From the NCBI RefSeq assembly GCF_023229695.1, contig NZ_JALNYS010000014.1, forward strand, positions 25,307-89,306: 64,000 bases of DNA. The letters are read 5' to 3'. The notes under the pieces were generated by a model. The model worked only from the letters and a program-made list of their open reading frames with translations. It did no database searches and had not been told where the DNA came from. Of this stretch, positions 25,485-34,972 are shown one piece after another; the first letter of the stretch is position 1, and each line of letters starts with the position of its first letter. Position numbers and translations under genes: made by a program. Source of the DNA: Sulfuricurvum sp. GTDB taxonomy: Bacteria; Campylobacterota; Campylobacteria; Campylobacterales; Sulfurimonadaceae.

Positions 25485-25493
25485 AAGTATCCT

Positions 25494-25510
25494 TTGGAAC
25501 TATTTTTGCT
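25494..25510 (+). promoter_or_regulatory. Sigma54 promoter for flgH
   Basis: TTGGAAC-tattt-TTGCT has GG at 25496-25497 and GC at 25508-25509 with exactly 10 nt between, the -24/-12 spacing of RpoN promoters. It lies 37 bp upstream of the flgH ATG. In Campylobacterota, rod, ring and hook genes including flgH are in the RpoN/FlgR class, which fits. Confidence 0.8.
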
Positions 25511-25546
25511 TTATTATAGCTAAATTACGATTCGGATGGGAAAACA

Positions 25547-26263
25547 ATGCGCGTACACCTCTATCTTTCGATACTGTCGGCTTCGTTGCTGCTAAGCGGC
25601 TGTACAACACGAACCCTTGATCCCGAAATAAGTTTTGTCCCCCCTACCTACGTGCAGGAGATGCCGGCACGGGAGGAAGAGAGCAGTTTCGTCTCTCGCG
25701 GAAGCCTTTTCGGGCAGGGGGACAGCCCTCTTTTTTCCGATCATAAGGCAATGCATGTTAACGACATCGTTACGGTGGTGATTTCGGAAACGGCGACAAG
25801 TTCGAATAAAGCGAGCAAGGCGCTCAGCGAAAACGATAAGCTGGGATTGAACGGAGGAGCCTTTACCTCAGGAGGGCAGAATGCCGCCGTTAATTCAGCG
25901 GTGGGATCGCTAAACGGCTTGGCCAATATCGGATTTAGTGCAGGTTCGAGCTCCAATTATACCGGTTCGGGTTCCGCAACGAAAAATGCAACGTTTACGA
26001 CAACGGTATCGGCCCGTATCGTCAAAGTGATGGCCAACGGGAACTATTTTATCACCGGACGGCGGGAAATTATGGTTGACGATCAAAAACAGGTGATGCA
26101 GCTCAGCGGCGTGATCCGCCCCTACGATATCGACCAGAACAATCAGATCAATTCCGCAAAAGTTTCCGATGCCAAAATTCTTTATGCCAACCAGGGGGAT
26201 ATTGACCGTTCTGTCAATCAAGGGTGGGGGAGCAAAATAGTGGGGGCTATCTGGCCGTTTTAA
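25547..26263 (+). CDS. flgH: Flagellar L-ring lipoprotein FlgH
   Basis: The 238-residue protein has a lipoprotein signal ending LLLSGC (Cys19) and the FlgH core: SLFSDHKAMHVNDIVTVVISETATSSNKAS-like region, TTTVSARIVKVMANGNYFITGRREI and LSGVIRPYDIDQNNQI. It forms the outer-membrane ring around the flagellar rod. It is monocistronic, with a sigma54 promoter just upstream. The P-type ATPase gene follows after about 90 bp. Confidence 0.97.
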   Translation: MRVHLYLSILSASLLLSGCTTRTLDPEISFVPPTYVQEMPAREEESSFVSRGSLFGQGDSPLFSDHKAMHVNDIVTVVISETATSSNKASKALSENDKLGLNGGAFTSGGQNAAVNSAVGSLNGLANIGFSAGSSSNYTGSGSATKNATFTTTVSARIVKVMANGNYFITGRREIMVDDQKQVMQLSGVIRPYDIDQNNQINSAKVSDAKILYANQGDIDRSVNQGWGSKIVGAIWPF

Positions 26264-26352
26264 GCTTCACTCAATCCATACGGTTACTATGGTATGATAA
26301 CCTGCTGAATGCTATGAGCAAGCGCAAATAAAGCGTGAGGAGCGGCAGTACG

Positions 26353-28881
26353 ATGAAATACCCCGAAAATTCGCATTCCAAAATGGCGGAAGAGCTTTAT
26401 ATACTTTTGGAGAGTTCCCCTTTGGGGATAGCGGTGGACGAAGCGCACAGACGTTTGGCTACATTCGGTCCCAATCGATTAAAAGAGGAGGGGCGATCCC
26501 TTTTTGCTATCTTCATCGATCAGTTTAAAAGTCCGATCGTCGCGATTCTGGTCGCCGCGGCGCTGCTCTCTTTTGGCATGGGACAAATGAACGATAGTCT
26601 GATCATCGCCGGAATTTTGGTCGTCAACGGCCTCCTCGGCTTTTTTCAGGAATACCGGGCAGAAACATCGATCCGCGCCCTTAAAAAACTGACCGAAACC
26701 CATACACGAGTCCTTCGAATGGGACTTGAAGCGAGTATCGCTTCCGATGAAATTGTAGTGGGGGATATTGTCCTCTTAGCCGAAGGGGATTTGATTCCGG
26801 CCGATATTCGTCTGATCGAATCGCACGGATTGCAAGCCGATGAGGCAATTTTGACTGGGGAATCGGTCCCGAGTACCAAACAATCACTTCAGCTCCTTTC
26901 CCCCGATGCCCCTGTGTATGAACAGAGCAATCTCCTTTTTTCCGGAACTCATATTCTTAAAGGTGTGGCTAGAGGGATTGTCACGGCGACCGGAGAACAT
27001 ACCTATCTGGCGACGATTGCCAGAAGCGCACAAGAACAATCTCCCAATTCTCCTCTGACACGTGCATTGGCCCTTTTCTCCAAACGGCTTATTTTTCTTT
27101 TGGTCGGAATGTTACTCCTTATAGGGATAATCGGAATGGCACAGGGACGCAGCGGTGTCGATATGGCCAGCATATTGATCGCGGAGCTTGTGTCGGCTGT
27201 TCCAGAGGGACTTCCGATCGTGGTGACGCTTATTTTGGCATTGGGGGCTTACCGCCTCAGCCGCTATAAAGTGCTTGTTCGTCATCTCCCTTCCGTCGAA
27301 TCTCTGGGAAGCGCCTCGGTAATCGCTACGGACAAGACGGGAACAATTACCGAAGGGTTTCTTTCGGTACAAAAAATCGAAACACTCGACGAAGAGGGGT
27401 TGCGACGTTGTGCCGCACTCTGCAACGATGCCACGATTGAGCAGGGGGATCCGGTCGAAACGGCTCTGGCCCGCTGGATCGGCGATGAGTATTCTGCATT
27501 GCGGGAGGCGAATCCCCGTATCTTTTACCATCCGTTTGATCCGAAACTGCGATTAATGGCCACCGTCAATCAAATCGGCACTCAAGAGTCTCTCTATATC
27601 AAAGGGGCGTATGAAGCCCTTGTCGGGCTCTCTCGAAATTCAATTGAAGAAATAAAGAAGCTGAAAAGTGCGCACGATGCGATGGCGTCAGAGGGCTTGC
27701 GGGTATTGGCATTTGGAATCAGTGACGAGAAATGGGAAGATCCGGAACAATGGAGTGTTCAAATTGTCGGTTTGATTGGGTTTGCGGACGGTGCAAAAAA
27801 GGATGCTGCATTGGCCGTCGCTCAGGCTAAAGATGCCGGAATCCGGGTCATGATGATTACGGGAGATAACCCGTTGACGGCAAAAGTGATTGCTAAAGAG
27901 GTCGGAATATGGGGTGAAGGGGATACCGTCATTAGCGGGACCGAAATCGAGGTGATGGGAGATGAAGAGCTTCATAAAGCGCTGATAGGGTGCACGGTGG
28001 TTGCACGGGCGCTTCCCGAACATAAATACCGGATCGTCAAGATGCTTCAGGAAGAGGGTGAAATTGTTGCGGTGACGGGGGATGGGGTAAATGACGTCCC
28101 GGCACTCAAAGCGGCCGATTTGGGGATAGCGATGGGGGGAGGGAGCGAGGCGGCGAAATCGACCGCCAAGATGGTGATTACCGACAATAATCTCGGTGTG
28201 ATCGTCGATGCGATTCGTCAGGGGAGGATCATCACCGCCAATTTGCGGAAAGTGATTTTTTATCTTCTCGCTACTTGTTTTGATGAAATCATCGTGATCA
28301 GCGGAGCCATTTTCATGGGGCTCCCGCTCCCGATCCATCCGACCCAGATTCTCTGGATCAATATCGTCACCGACGGCGTGACCGATAAAACCTTTCCGAT
28401 GTGCCGGGAGGAGGGAAATGTGATGAAACACCCCCCAAGACGGCTGGAAAAGCAGTTTTTCGACCGGTGGCAGATGGCGAGGATCGGGTGGGTTTCACTG
28501 GTCAACGCTTCGGTGACGCTGAGCGTTTTTTATTATCTGCTCTCTAGCGGCCACAGCTATGAGGTTGCCCTGACGGTCTCGTTTTGTACGATCGTCACCT
28601 CCCAGTGGGTCAACGGTATCCTCGCCCAAAAAGAGAACGAACCGTTTCTTCTGAATATCAGACGCAGTTTAACGATCAATCCGGCGATATGGATCGGTAT
28701 CGGCATCGGAATAACCCTTCAGGGGGTCGCCTTATATGCCATACCGGAGTGGTTTCACGCCATCCCTCCGACGCAAGAGATGGTGAAAATAATCGTTGAA
28801 TCGACGGTAGTGGTGTTTGTCTTGATAGAGAGTTATAAATGGGGGGAATGGAGTTTGAAAAAGCGGCTCAAAAGAGCTTAG
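26353..28881 (+). CDS. Cation-transporting P-type ATPase (P2 type)
   Basis: The 842-residue pump has the phosphorylation motif DKTGTIT (Asp327), actuator motif TGES, nucleotide-domain KGAYEAL, and TGDGVNDVPALKAADLGIAMG. The fourth membrane helix carries PEGLP as in SERCA/P2A and P2-type calcium, sodium or manganese pumps, and the sixth has NIVTDGVTD. No N-terminal heavy-metal domain or CPC motif exists, so it is not a copper pump. I start at ATG 26353; a GTG at 26335 is in frame. The cation is not determined. It ends 7 bp from the convergent EnvC gene. Confidence 0.9.
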   Translation: MKYPENSHSKMAEELYILLESSPLGIAVDEAHRRLATFGPNRLKEEGRSLFAIFIDQFKSPIVAILVAAALLSFGMGQMNDSLIIAGILVVNGLLGFFQEYRAETSIRALKKLTETHTRVLRMGLEASIASDEIVVGDIVLLAEGDLIPADIRLIESHGLQADEAILTGESVPSTKQSLQLLSPDAPVYEQSNLLFSGTHILKGVARGIVTATGEHTYLATIARSAQEQSPNSPLTRALALFSKRLIFLLVGMLLLIGIIGMAQGRSGVDMASILIAELVSAVPEGLPIVVTLILALGAYRLSRYKVLVRHLPSVESLGSASVIATDKTGTITEGFLSVQKIETLDEEGLRRCAALCNDATIEQGDPVETALARWIGDEYSALREANPRIFYHPFDPKLRLMATVNQIGTQESLYIKGAYEALVGLSRNSIEEIKKLKSAHDAMASEGLRVLAFGISDEKWEDPEQWSVQIVGLIGFADGAKKDAALAVAQAKDAGIRVMMITGDNPLTAKVIAKEVGIWGEGDTVISGTEIEVMGDEELHKALIGCTVVARALPEHKYRIVKMLQEEGEIVAVTGDGVNDVPALKAADLGIAMGGGSEAAKSTAKMVITDNNLGVIVDAIRQGRIITANLRKVIFYLLATCFDEIIVISGAIFMGLPLPIHPTQILWINIVTDGVTDKTFPMCREEGNVMKHPPRRLEKQFFDRWQMARIGWVSLVNASVTLSVFYYLLSSGHSYEVALTVSFCTIVTSQWVNGILAQKENEPFLLNIRRSLTINPAIWIGIGIGITLQGVALYAIPEWFHAIPPTQEMVKIIVESTVVVFVLIESYKWGEWSLKKRLKRA

Positions 28882-28888
28882 ACCCGCT

Positions 28889-30100
28889 TTAGCGGATCAT
28901 CTGCATCGGATCGATATGGGCGTTGCGCTGGGTTACCTGAAACATCAGTTCCCGTCCGACACGGCCGATGATAGCCCCTTGTTTAATCCGTTTGCCCACC
29001 TCTACGGTCGGGGCGATTTTATCCAGGTGGGCATAAATCGTGTGCAAGCCGTTGTCGTGTTCGATAATAATGACGTTATCGAGCATCGCGGTCGGTTTGG
29101 CCAGAATAACCTTTCCGTTGAGAACCGCTTTGACTTTGTCATCGCCGGTCGGTTTGAGGGAGACCGATTCGTTATTGATTCGGATGCCGTAAACCGGATC
29201 GGTATAGGGGCCGAACCGTTTGAGAAGAATGTATCCGTCGAGCGGCGCAATGGTACGTTCTCCGCTGTAGGCAGAGATTTTGGTCGGTTCATACTCAATT
29301 GCGGCTTGTTTTACCTCTTCGTGAACCGGTTTGGCTCCGGGTTTCGGTGCGACGAGCGGCGGCGGGGCTTTTTTCGGTTTGAGTGCTTCGCGCTTGATAA
29401 TGTTGAGACTTGCAAGGGTATTTTGGAGTGAACGCTGTTGCGAGATGATTTTATCGAGGGACTTTTTATACTCGAGTTTCTCTTTTTCAAGGGTGCTGAT
29501 CGCTTTTTCATTCTCTTGCTTCGTCACCAAAACCTTTTTCTTTTGTTGATCAATAACGGCGATTGATTTTTTGAGCACCGTTGTCTGCGACGCAAGGTTG
29601 GCAATTTTATCGGCATTTTCGGTGAAAATGAAGTTGAGTTCTTTGATCTCCTGTTTGATCTGTTTGAGGTGGAGTTTGAGCGCCTCCTCCGTGATGATCG
29701 CCTCGGCCTCTTTTGCCCGGTCGTCGTTGATCAGCAGAGAGATCGAGGTATTGCGCGCAATGGCGAATACGAGACGCTGCTCAATCTCGTTCTGGGTTTT
29801 AATCAGATTATTTTGATGCGTTTCGAGCCCTTTTAGGGTCATTTTGGTGGATTGGTAGACACTCTCTTTGGATTTGAGTTCATCGACGAGGGAGTTGAGG
29901 TGTTCTTGCTGTGCACCGACCAGTTGTTTTTGATGCACAATCTTTCCGGCGGTCTCTTCGAGTTTGGCACTCAGTGCCGAATAGGTTTGTTTCGTTTCGT
30001 TCAGCTTTAATGCGGTCGTGTGGATCTTCTCATCGATTTTTGCCCCGTTTAGGGTACACCCCAAGAGCGAAAGGAGGAGAAGAGAATGGGTAAATTTCAT
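28889..30100 (-). CDS. envC: EnvC-like murein hydrolase activator
   Basis: The 403-residue protein has a signal peptide (residues 1-19), a long coiled coil (about 20-245), a Pro-rich hinge and a C-terminal LytM/M23 domain (about 280-403). HTIYAHLDKI and the end LMFQVTQRNAHIDPMQMI are recognisable, but the first zinc motif HxxxD is replaced around YGIRINNES, so catalysis is unlikely, as in EnvC. It directly follows FtsX, the membrane partner that recruits it, and so should activate amidases at the septum. Order matches Campylobacter. Confidence 0.88.
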   Translation of the reverse strand: MKFTHSLLLLSLLGCTLNGAKIDEKIHTTALKLNETKQTYSALSAKLEETAGKIVHQKQLVGAQQEHLNSLVDELKSKESVYQSTKMTLKGLETHQNNLIKTQNEIEQRLVFAIARNTSISLLINDDRAKEAEAIITEEALKLHLKQIKQEIKELNFIFTENADKIANLASQTTVLKKSIAVIDQQKKKVLVTKQENEKAISTLEKEKLEYKKSLDKIISQQRSLQNTLASLNIIKREALKPKKAPPPLVAPKPGAKPVHEEVKQAAIEYEPTKISAYSGERTIAPLDGYILLKRFGPYTDPVYGIRINNESVSLKPTGDDKVKAVLNGKVILAKPTAMLDNVIIIEHDNGLHTIYAHLDKIAPTVEVGKRIKQGAIIGRVGRELMFQVTQRNAHIDPMQMIR

Positions 30101-30913
30101 CTATTCCTCTTCTTCATGGCCGATAACGATGGTGAGGGTCAAGACGATGGCGACTCCCAGTGCGATCAGAAGCGATCGGAGCGAATCGTTGAGAAAATCG
30201 AACAGTTTGATCTCAATACCGACCGTATTGAGAAGCAGATTCATCCAGCCGTACTGATCGATCGCAAAAAAAGTGAGGCATAATAAAACCGTTGCGATCA
30301 GCGCATCAACGATTGCGAGACGGAAAAGGACCGCCGATCGGAGCCATACGGGGGCACCGAAAAGGGCCATGATACTCATCCGCTCCGCGTGCTGAAACTG
30401 CCACAAACGCATCTCTTTTAGGATCAGCAATGAGGTGACGGCGGCGATGGCGATGGAGAAAAGCTGTACGACGTCTTTGAACAGGAGCATCAGCTTATAG
30501 ACGGTATCGTGGGTTTGGGAGTACCCTTCAATCCGTTGAATCGCACTGTTACGCTGCAGCCGTTTTTGGAGTTTTCCGATTTCATCGGGAGTCGGAAAAC
30601 GGGTGAGATAGACACGATAAAACTTGGGGAGGGTGAGGCGCAAAAGGTCGAGATTCTTTTTGCTCATCTCCCCCTCAAGCCGTTCCAATACCTGATCGAC
30701 GCTGATGGATTCACTCCGTTCGATCAAGGAATCCATCGCTTTAAATTCGACGGGGGTGAGGGTTTTGGAAGCAACGACGATAATGGAATAATCGTTTTTC
30801 AAACGGGTTTCATACGCGGCAATGGTACGATCAACCCCGACATAAATCTGAACCGAAAACAAGACGGTAAAGAGGGCAACAATCAGCGAGATATGGTTTT
30901 TAAGCGATTTCAT
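30101..30913 (-). CDS. ftsX: Cell division permease-like FtsX
   Basis: The 270-residue protein has four membrane segments: one near residue 10-28 and three between about 150 and 265 (DVVQLFSIAIAAVTSLLIL, RLAIVDALIATVLLCLTFF, SLLIALGVAIVLTLTIVIG). The periplasmic loop between the first two would contact EnvC. It overlaps FtsE by 14 nt and is followed at once by envC. FtsEX couples ATP hydrolysis to peptidoglycan cleavage at division. Confidence 0.9.
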   Translation of the reverse strand: MKSLKNHISLIVALFTVLFSVQIYVGVDRTIAAYETRLKNDYSIIVVASKTLTPVEFKAMDSLIERSESISVDQVLERLEGEMSKKNLDLLRLTLPKFYRVYLTRFPTPDEIGKLQKRLQRNSAIQRIEGYSQTHDTVYKLMLLFKDVVQLFSIAIAAVTSLLILKEMRLWQFQHAERMSIMALFGAPVWLRSAVLFRLAIVDALIATVLLCLTFFAIDQYGWMNLLLNTVGIEIKLFDFLNDSLRSLLIALGVAIVLTLTIVIGHEEEE

Positions 30914-31571
30914 GGATAGTTCCCAACTCGATATGGAAGTGTTTGAACGGAACGTTCATCTCTTCAGGAATGTGGTGGGTGACAACCACCACCGTTGTCT
31001 TGAGCTGCGTATTCGCCCCCTCCAGCAGATTCCAGATCACCTGGGAGGAGTATTCATCCAGATTTCCGGTCGGTTCATCGGCCAGGATCAGGATCGGGTT
31101 ATGGGCAAGGGCGCGTGCCATCGCAACACGCTGCTGCTCTCCTCCGCTCAGTTCCGGGGGGTATTTCCCCGCCTGATGGCCAAGTTTGACATGGGAGAGG
31201 AGTTTATCCACCTGCTCACCGCTCACCTCTTTGGTATATCCGGAGATAATGAGGGGGAGCATGACGTTTTTTTCGATCGTCCACTCTTTGATCAGTTTGT
31301 AGTCTTGGAAGACGATACCGATATGACGGCGCAGGTAATTGAGCTTTGAGGTGCTGATGCGGTTCATTTTAACGCCGCCGACGACGAGTGACCCGGCGCG
31401 GGGCTCGATGGCTCCGTAAAACGATTTGAGGAGTGTCGATTTCCCGCTTCCGCTGGCACCGGTGATAAATACAAAACTTCCCGCATCGATCGAGAAACTC
31501 GCTTTGGAGATAATGGACTCAAACTCTTTGTAGGAGAGGGAGAGGTTTTCGGCAATGATGACTTTATCCAT
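30900..31571 (-). CDS. ftsE: Cell division ATP-binding protein FtsE
   Basis: The 223-residue ABC ATPase has Walker A GASGSGKST (38-46), signature LSGGEQQRVAMARAL and Walker B ILILADEPTGNLD. These belong to the LolD/MacB/FtsE class; the following FtsX identifies it as FtsE. It overlaps TrmB by 8 nt upstream and FtsX by 14 nt downstream. Confidence 0.94.
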   Translation of the reverse strand: MDKVIIAENLSLSYKEFESIISKASFSIDAGSFVFITGASGSGKSTLLKSFYGAIEPRAGSLVVGGVKMNRISTSKLNYLRRHIGIVFQDYKLIKEWTIEKNVMLPLIISGYTKEVSGEQVDKLLSHVKLGHQAGKYPPELSGGEQQRVAMARALAHNPILILADEPTGNLDEYSSQVIWNLLEGANTQLKTTVVVVTHHIPEEMNVPFKHFHIELGTIHEIA

Positions 31572-32739
31572 GGAGTAACTCGTCTAGTAAGATATGGGCG
31601 TTTAGGTTGGCGGAGGAGTGGACGGGATCGGTCGGATAGTAGCGGGCATCCCCATTGTCGACGATCAGATAGCTGTGCTCGGGGCGATCATAGCTTCCCA
31701 TCGCCAGACGGACCATCCACCGGTTCTCATCGATCGTAAAACGGCGCTCGCAGTGGAGAAAACCCCAGTCGCGTTTGTAGGTCTCGGTTCCGATCCGCTC
31801 ATACGCATCGGGAGATATCATTTTTGAAGAGAAGGAGAAATCCCCCTGGATCATCGATTCTAGGCTTTGCTCTTCGCACGTGAAGGTGACGTCATAGATG
31901 TTTTTTTCGAGGCGTTTCCATCGGTCTTCGTATTTGCTGCTGATGGCGATATCCTGATTTTTTCGGACATCAAAACGGCTTTTTGCCGGGGTGCTGAACG
32001 TCTCAAGGGCAAATCGGTAGTAGTTTTCGCTATCGGTACGCAGCTCCAGCGTCCCCCCTGCCTTTAAGACCCGATTGGATTCCTCTAAAAAATCATTCGA
32101 GATGACCCGACGGTGCGGTTTTTTGTCCCACGGAACGGGGAAATGGACGTATATTTTACCGACAACGTTGGAGGGGACAAACTCCAAGAAGAGGCGCGCA
32201 TCGTAATCGATGATCATCAGATTGTTCAATCCCTGAATGGCGATCTGTTTGAGTGCCTGCTCGATGGAGGGTTTGTGGATCTCCAATCCGATAAAGGTGA
32301 CGTCGGGATGAGCGGCGGCTTGGTGGAGAAGATGGCGGGCGGAGCCAAATCCGATCTCGATTCGCACTTCGCGATCCGCAGGGAAACGGGCCGCAAAATA
32401 ATCGATTGATTTGAGCGGCGCATGGGTTTTAAGGTGGGTGTTTTCGGGAGCATTGTCGACATTTGAAGCGATGATTTTCGATCCTGAACACTCGGCATAC
32501 GCCAAAAGGGCATGCTTAACCAAAAAATTGGGGGAAGGGCGGGTGATTTTTTCGCTTTTGAGGAGCTCTTTGGCCTCTGTTTTTTTGTGGAGGAGAAAGA
32601 AATTTCTCCCTTTGTAGCGGGTAGCGATCAGGGACTCTTCTTCGCGATCGCGGTTGTATGCGATAAAGTCGAATTCGACTTCGCCGCATTGGGTAGGAAA
32701 GGTGAGGGGGTTAAACGATTCGAGATGTAAATGCGGCAT
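31564..32739 (-). CDS. trmB: tRNA (guanine-46-N7)-methyltransferase
   Basis: The 391-residue enzyme methylates G46 in the tRNA variable loop. The SAM site EIGFGSARHLL, the GLEIHKPSIEQAL segment and VHFPVPWDKKPHRRV (substrate binding) are diagnostic. The protein is longer than the ~240-residue E. coli form, with an N-terminal extension of about 110 residues and a long C terminus, as in other Campylobacterota. It lies between flpA and ftsE in an overlapping operon. Confidence 0.93.
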   Translation of the reverse strand: MPHLHLESFNPLTFPTQCGEVEFDFIAYNRDREEESLIATRYKGRNFFLLHKKTEAKELLKSEKITRPSPNFLVKHALLAYAECSGSKIIASNVDNAPENTHLKTHAPLKSIDYFAARFPADREVRIEIGFGSARHLLHQAAAHPDVTFIGLEIHKPSIEQALKQIAIQGLNNLMIIDYDARLFLEFVPSNVVGKIYVHFPVPWDKKPHRRVISNDFLEESNRVLKAGGTLELRTDSENYYRFALETFSTPAKSRFDVRKNQDIAISSKYEDRWKRLEKNIYDVTFTCEEQSLESMIQGDFSFSSKMISPDAYERIGTETYKRDWGFLHCERRFTIDENRWMVRLAMGSYDRPEHSYLIVDNGDARYYPTDPVHSSANLNAHILLDELLHG

Positions 32740-32744
32740 AGGGG

Positions 32745-33998
32745 TTACTTCGCCTCATAACTGAGTTCGATCGGTTTGGTCGGAAGTGATCGTATCCCAT
32801 TTTTATCAACGCTGAGAATTTCATATTGGTAGCCGATGTTCGGTTTGATATCGGAATCGTGAAACTTCGGTTCGGTAATGTCTTTGATCTCAACGTTTTC
32901 ACGGCTGATCCAGCTGGTTTTGACCGTTTTGATAATGATGTACGAAACGGTACGCGGATCGTTGTTGCTCCATTGGAGTTCAACCGCTTTGTTCGCTATT
33001 TTGCCGTCAACCGCAATCGGTGTTTGCGGTTTGGAGAGGGTGGAACCTTGGGTTGAGATAGGTGAAATAAGCCCCTCCAATCCGTCTTTGTCCACGGCGG
33101 TGATTTTGTAAAAATAGTTTTTACCGTCTTCGTCTATCGCATCGGTAAAGGTGGTCGTTTCGAGTTTCACATGGTAATCAAACGAACCATTCGGAGAGGT
33201 GGAGCGGTAAATGTTGTAATGACTGATATCTTTGAGTTCACTCGGTTCCCAGGTAAGGGTAATAACACGGGGACGTTCGGTCGTCGCGGTGGTATTTTTG
33301 ATTTGGGGAGGGAGCGGTTTCGTGATTACTTTGGTAATCTCACTGGGTTCGGTGACCAATTTGTCATGGGTATAGGCTTTGATCCGGTAGTGGTAGACCT
33401 GAGCGTCTTTGAGGTCACGATCGATGTACTCGGCATTCAAGCGGCCGCTGATCGTGGCGATTTCATGCCATGTCTGGTCATTGACATTGAGACGGTCGAT
33501 GATGTAACCGGCAATTTTTCCGTTTGAATGGGGACGCCAGAGGAGTTTTGCACTGCGGGGCATATTGCCGACCGATTGGAAAAAAACGACCGGAGCGATC
33601 ATCGGTTGGGTGGCGACGGTGATGGTTTCCGATCCGACCGACTCGCTCCCCTCTTTGGTAAAGGTAGCAAAGCGGTACTGGTACTGCACATTGGGTTTAA
33701 GATCGCTGTCGACATAATGGGTCGCAAAACGGCTCTCTACCGTAGCAATACGGTGAAGTTTCTGACCGGCTTCGCCGGGAGTGTCGCGGTAGATGTAATA
33801 TCCGATAACGCGGGGGTCATCGATCGGTTTCCATTCAAATGCCGCAGAGGTGATATCGGAGATAAATCCGTTAATCGTGAGGACCGGAAGGGTAGAATCG
33901 ATGGTGATGGCTTTTTCGGGTTTGGGCGTCGGGGCACAACCGCTAAACAGACTCAGGGCTAAAGAGATGCTCAAAGCGTAACGGATCGATGTGTGCAT
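32745..33998 (-). CDS. flpA: Fibronectin type III repeat lipoprotein (FlpA-like)
   Basis: The 417-residue lipoprotein has signal residues 1-20 and lipobox LFSGC (Cys21). Four FN3-like repeats follow, each with a strand like AFEWKPIDDPRVIGYYIYR, AKLLWRPHSNGKIAGYIIDR, TLTWEPSELKDISHYNIYR or VELQWSNNDPRTVSYIIIK. The Campylobacter homologue at this locus (FlpA, Cj1279c) binds host fibronectin; in a likely environmental species the role is probably envelope adhesion or structure. ATG 33998 follows AAGGAATTTC. This start lies 56 nt inside the end of the rluD-type gene. Confidence 0.87.
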   Translation of the reverse strand: MHTSIRYALSISLALSLFSGCAPTPKPEKAITIDSTLPVLTINGFISDITSAAFEWKPIDDPRVIGYYIYRDTPGEAGQKLHRIATVESRFATHYVDSDLKPNVQYQYRFATFTKEGSESVGSETITVATQPMIAPVVFFQSVGNMPRSAKLLWRPHSNGKIAGYIIDRLNVNDQTWHEIATISGRLNAEYIDRDLKDAQVYHYRIKAYTHDKLVTEPSEITKVITKPLPPQIKNTTATTERPRVITLTWEPSELKDISHYNIYRSTSPNGSFDYHVKLETTTFTDAIDEDGKNYFYKITAVDKDGLEGLISPISTQGSTLSKPQTPIAVDGKIANKAVELQWSNNDPRTVSYIIIKTVKTSWISRENVEIKDITEPKFHDSDIKPNIGYQYEILSVDKNGIRSLPTKPIELSYEAK

Positions 33999-34920
33999 GA
34001 AATTCCTTTGGATCAAAATGTTTTAGGATGTAATCTTCCATCACCGCCTCCAGAGGGGCAACAAACTGAACCCTCTCCTGGGTGGTGGGATGGGTAAAAT
34101 AGAGTATGTATGCATGAAGCAAGATACGTTCCATTTTATCACTTTTTGGCTGCAGCGCGTAGATATGATCGCCGATGATATGGCGGCTCATTGACTCCAG
34201 ATGGACTCGGATTTGATGGGTTCTTCCGGTATAAAGTTTACAGCCGATCAGCTCCTGTGTCTCATCATGAGAGAGGAGTACTTTTTGAAACTGAGTCTTG
34301 GCATTTTTACCGCTCTCACTAATCGCCATCTTGAGACGGTTATGGCTGCTTCGTCCGATCGGTTTGTCGATAATGATCCCGTCCTCTTTGAGCGGCGGTG
34401 TCACTACGGCCATGTAATAGCGTCCCATGCTCTTGTCCTGCAACTGCGCCGATAGGGCTTCGTGGGCAACATTGTTTTTGGCGATTACCATCGCTCCGCT
34501 GGTCCCTCGGTCGAGACGGTGTACAATCCCGTGGCGCTCTTCGCCGCTGAGGGTCGAGAGGCTGATCCCTTTATGTTTGAGCCAATCGACCAACGTGGGT
34601 TCTTTGACGCTGGGGGCCGGATGGACGGTCAGGGAACTGGGTTTGTTGATGACGAGAATATCGTCGTCTTCGAACAGCACCTCGACGTCAAAATCGATCA
34701 CCTGTGCCGGAGTCGATTTCGCCTCCGGAAAAATAATTGCGACGTTTTGGGAAATTTTGAGTTTGAGACCCGGTTTGGAGGTCGCTTTACCATCGACGCG
34801 GATACAATCTTGTTCGATCAACTGGGATATCTGATTCCGGGTTTGCCCAAGTTTTTGGACTAAAAATAGGTCAAGACGAATCGCTTCCTCGACATAAAGT
34901 GTCACATTTTCTCTGTTCAT
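33943..34920 (-). CDS. rluD: RluA/RluD family pseudouridine synthase
   Basis: The 325-residue enzyme has an N-terminal S4 RNA-binding domain (RLDLFLVQKLGQTRNQISQL) and the catalytic HRLDRGTSGAMVIAKN, with the Asp that attacks uridine. The later LYTGRTHQIRVHL is also diagnostic. It modifies 23S rRNA in homologues (RluD). The 3' end overlaps flpA by 56 nt, unusually long. It is divergent from rodA. Confidence 0.93.
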   Translation of the reverse strand: MNRENVTLYVEEAIRLDLFLVQKLGQTRNQISQLIEQDCIRVDGKATSKPGLKLKISQNVAIIFPEAKSTPAQVIDFDVEVLFEDDDILVINKPSSLTVHPAPSVKEPTLVDWLKHKGISLSTLSGEERHGIVHRLDRGTSGAMVIAKNNVAHEALSAQLQDKSMGRYYMAVVTPPLKEDGIIIDKPIGRSSHNRLKMAISESGKNAKTQFQKVLLSHDETQELIGCKLYTGRTHQIRVHLESMSRHIIGDHIYALQPKSDKMERILLHAYILYFTHPTTQERVQFVAPLEAVMEDYILKHFDPKEFHAHIDPLRFEHLFSPESV

Positions 34921-34972
34921 TGACGCCCTTTATGATACAATCAGCTAAAAATTTTAAAGTAATGAGATTGCA

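Noticed and set aside
26353..28881. P-type ATPase considered as a copper exporter linked to the SCO modules
   Set aside because: It lacks the CPC motif and N-terminal metal-binding domain of P1B pumps and has the PEGLP helix of P2 pumps.
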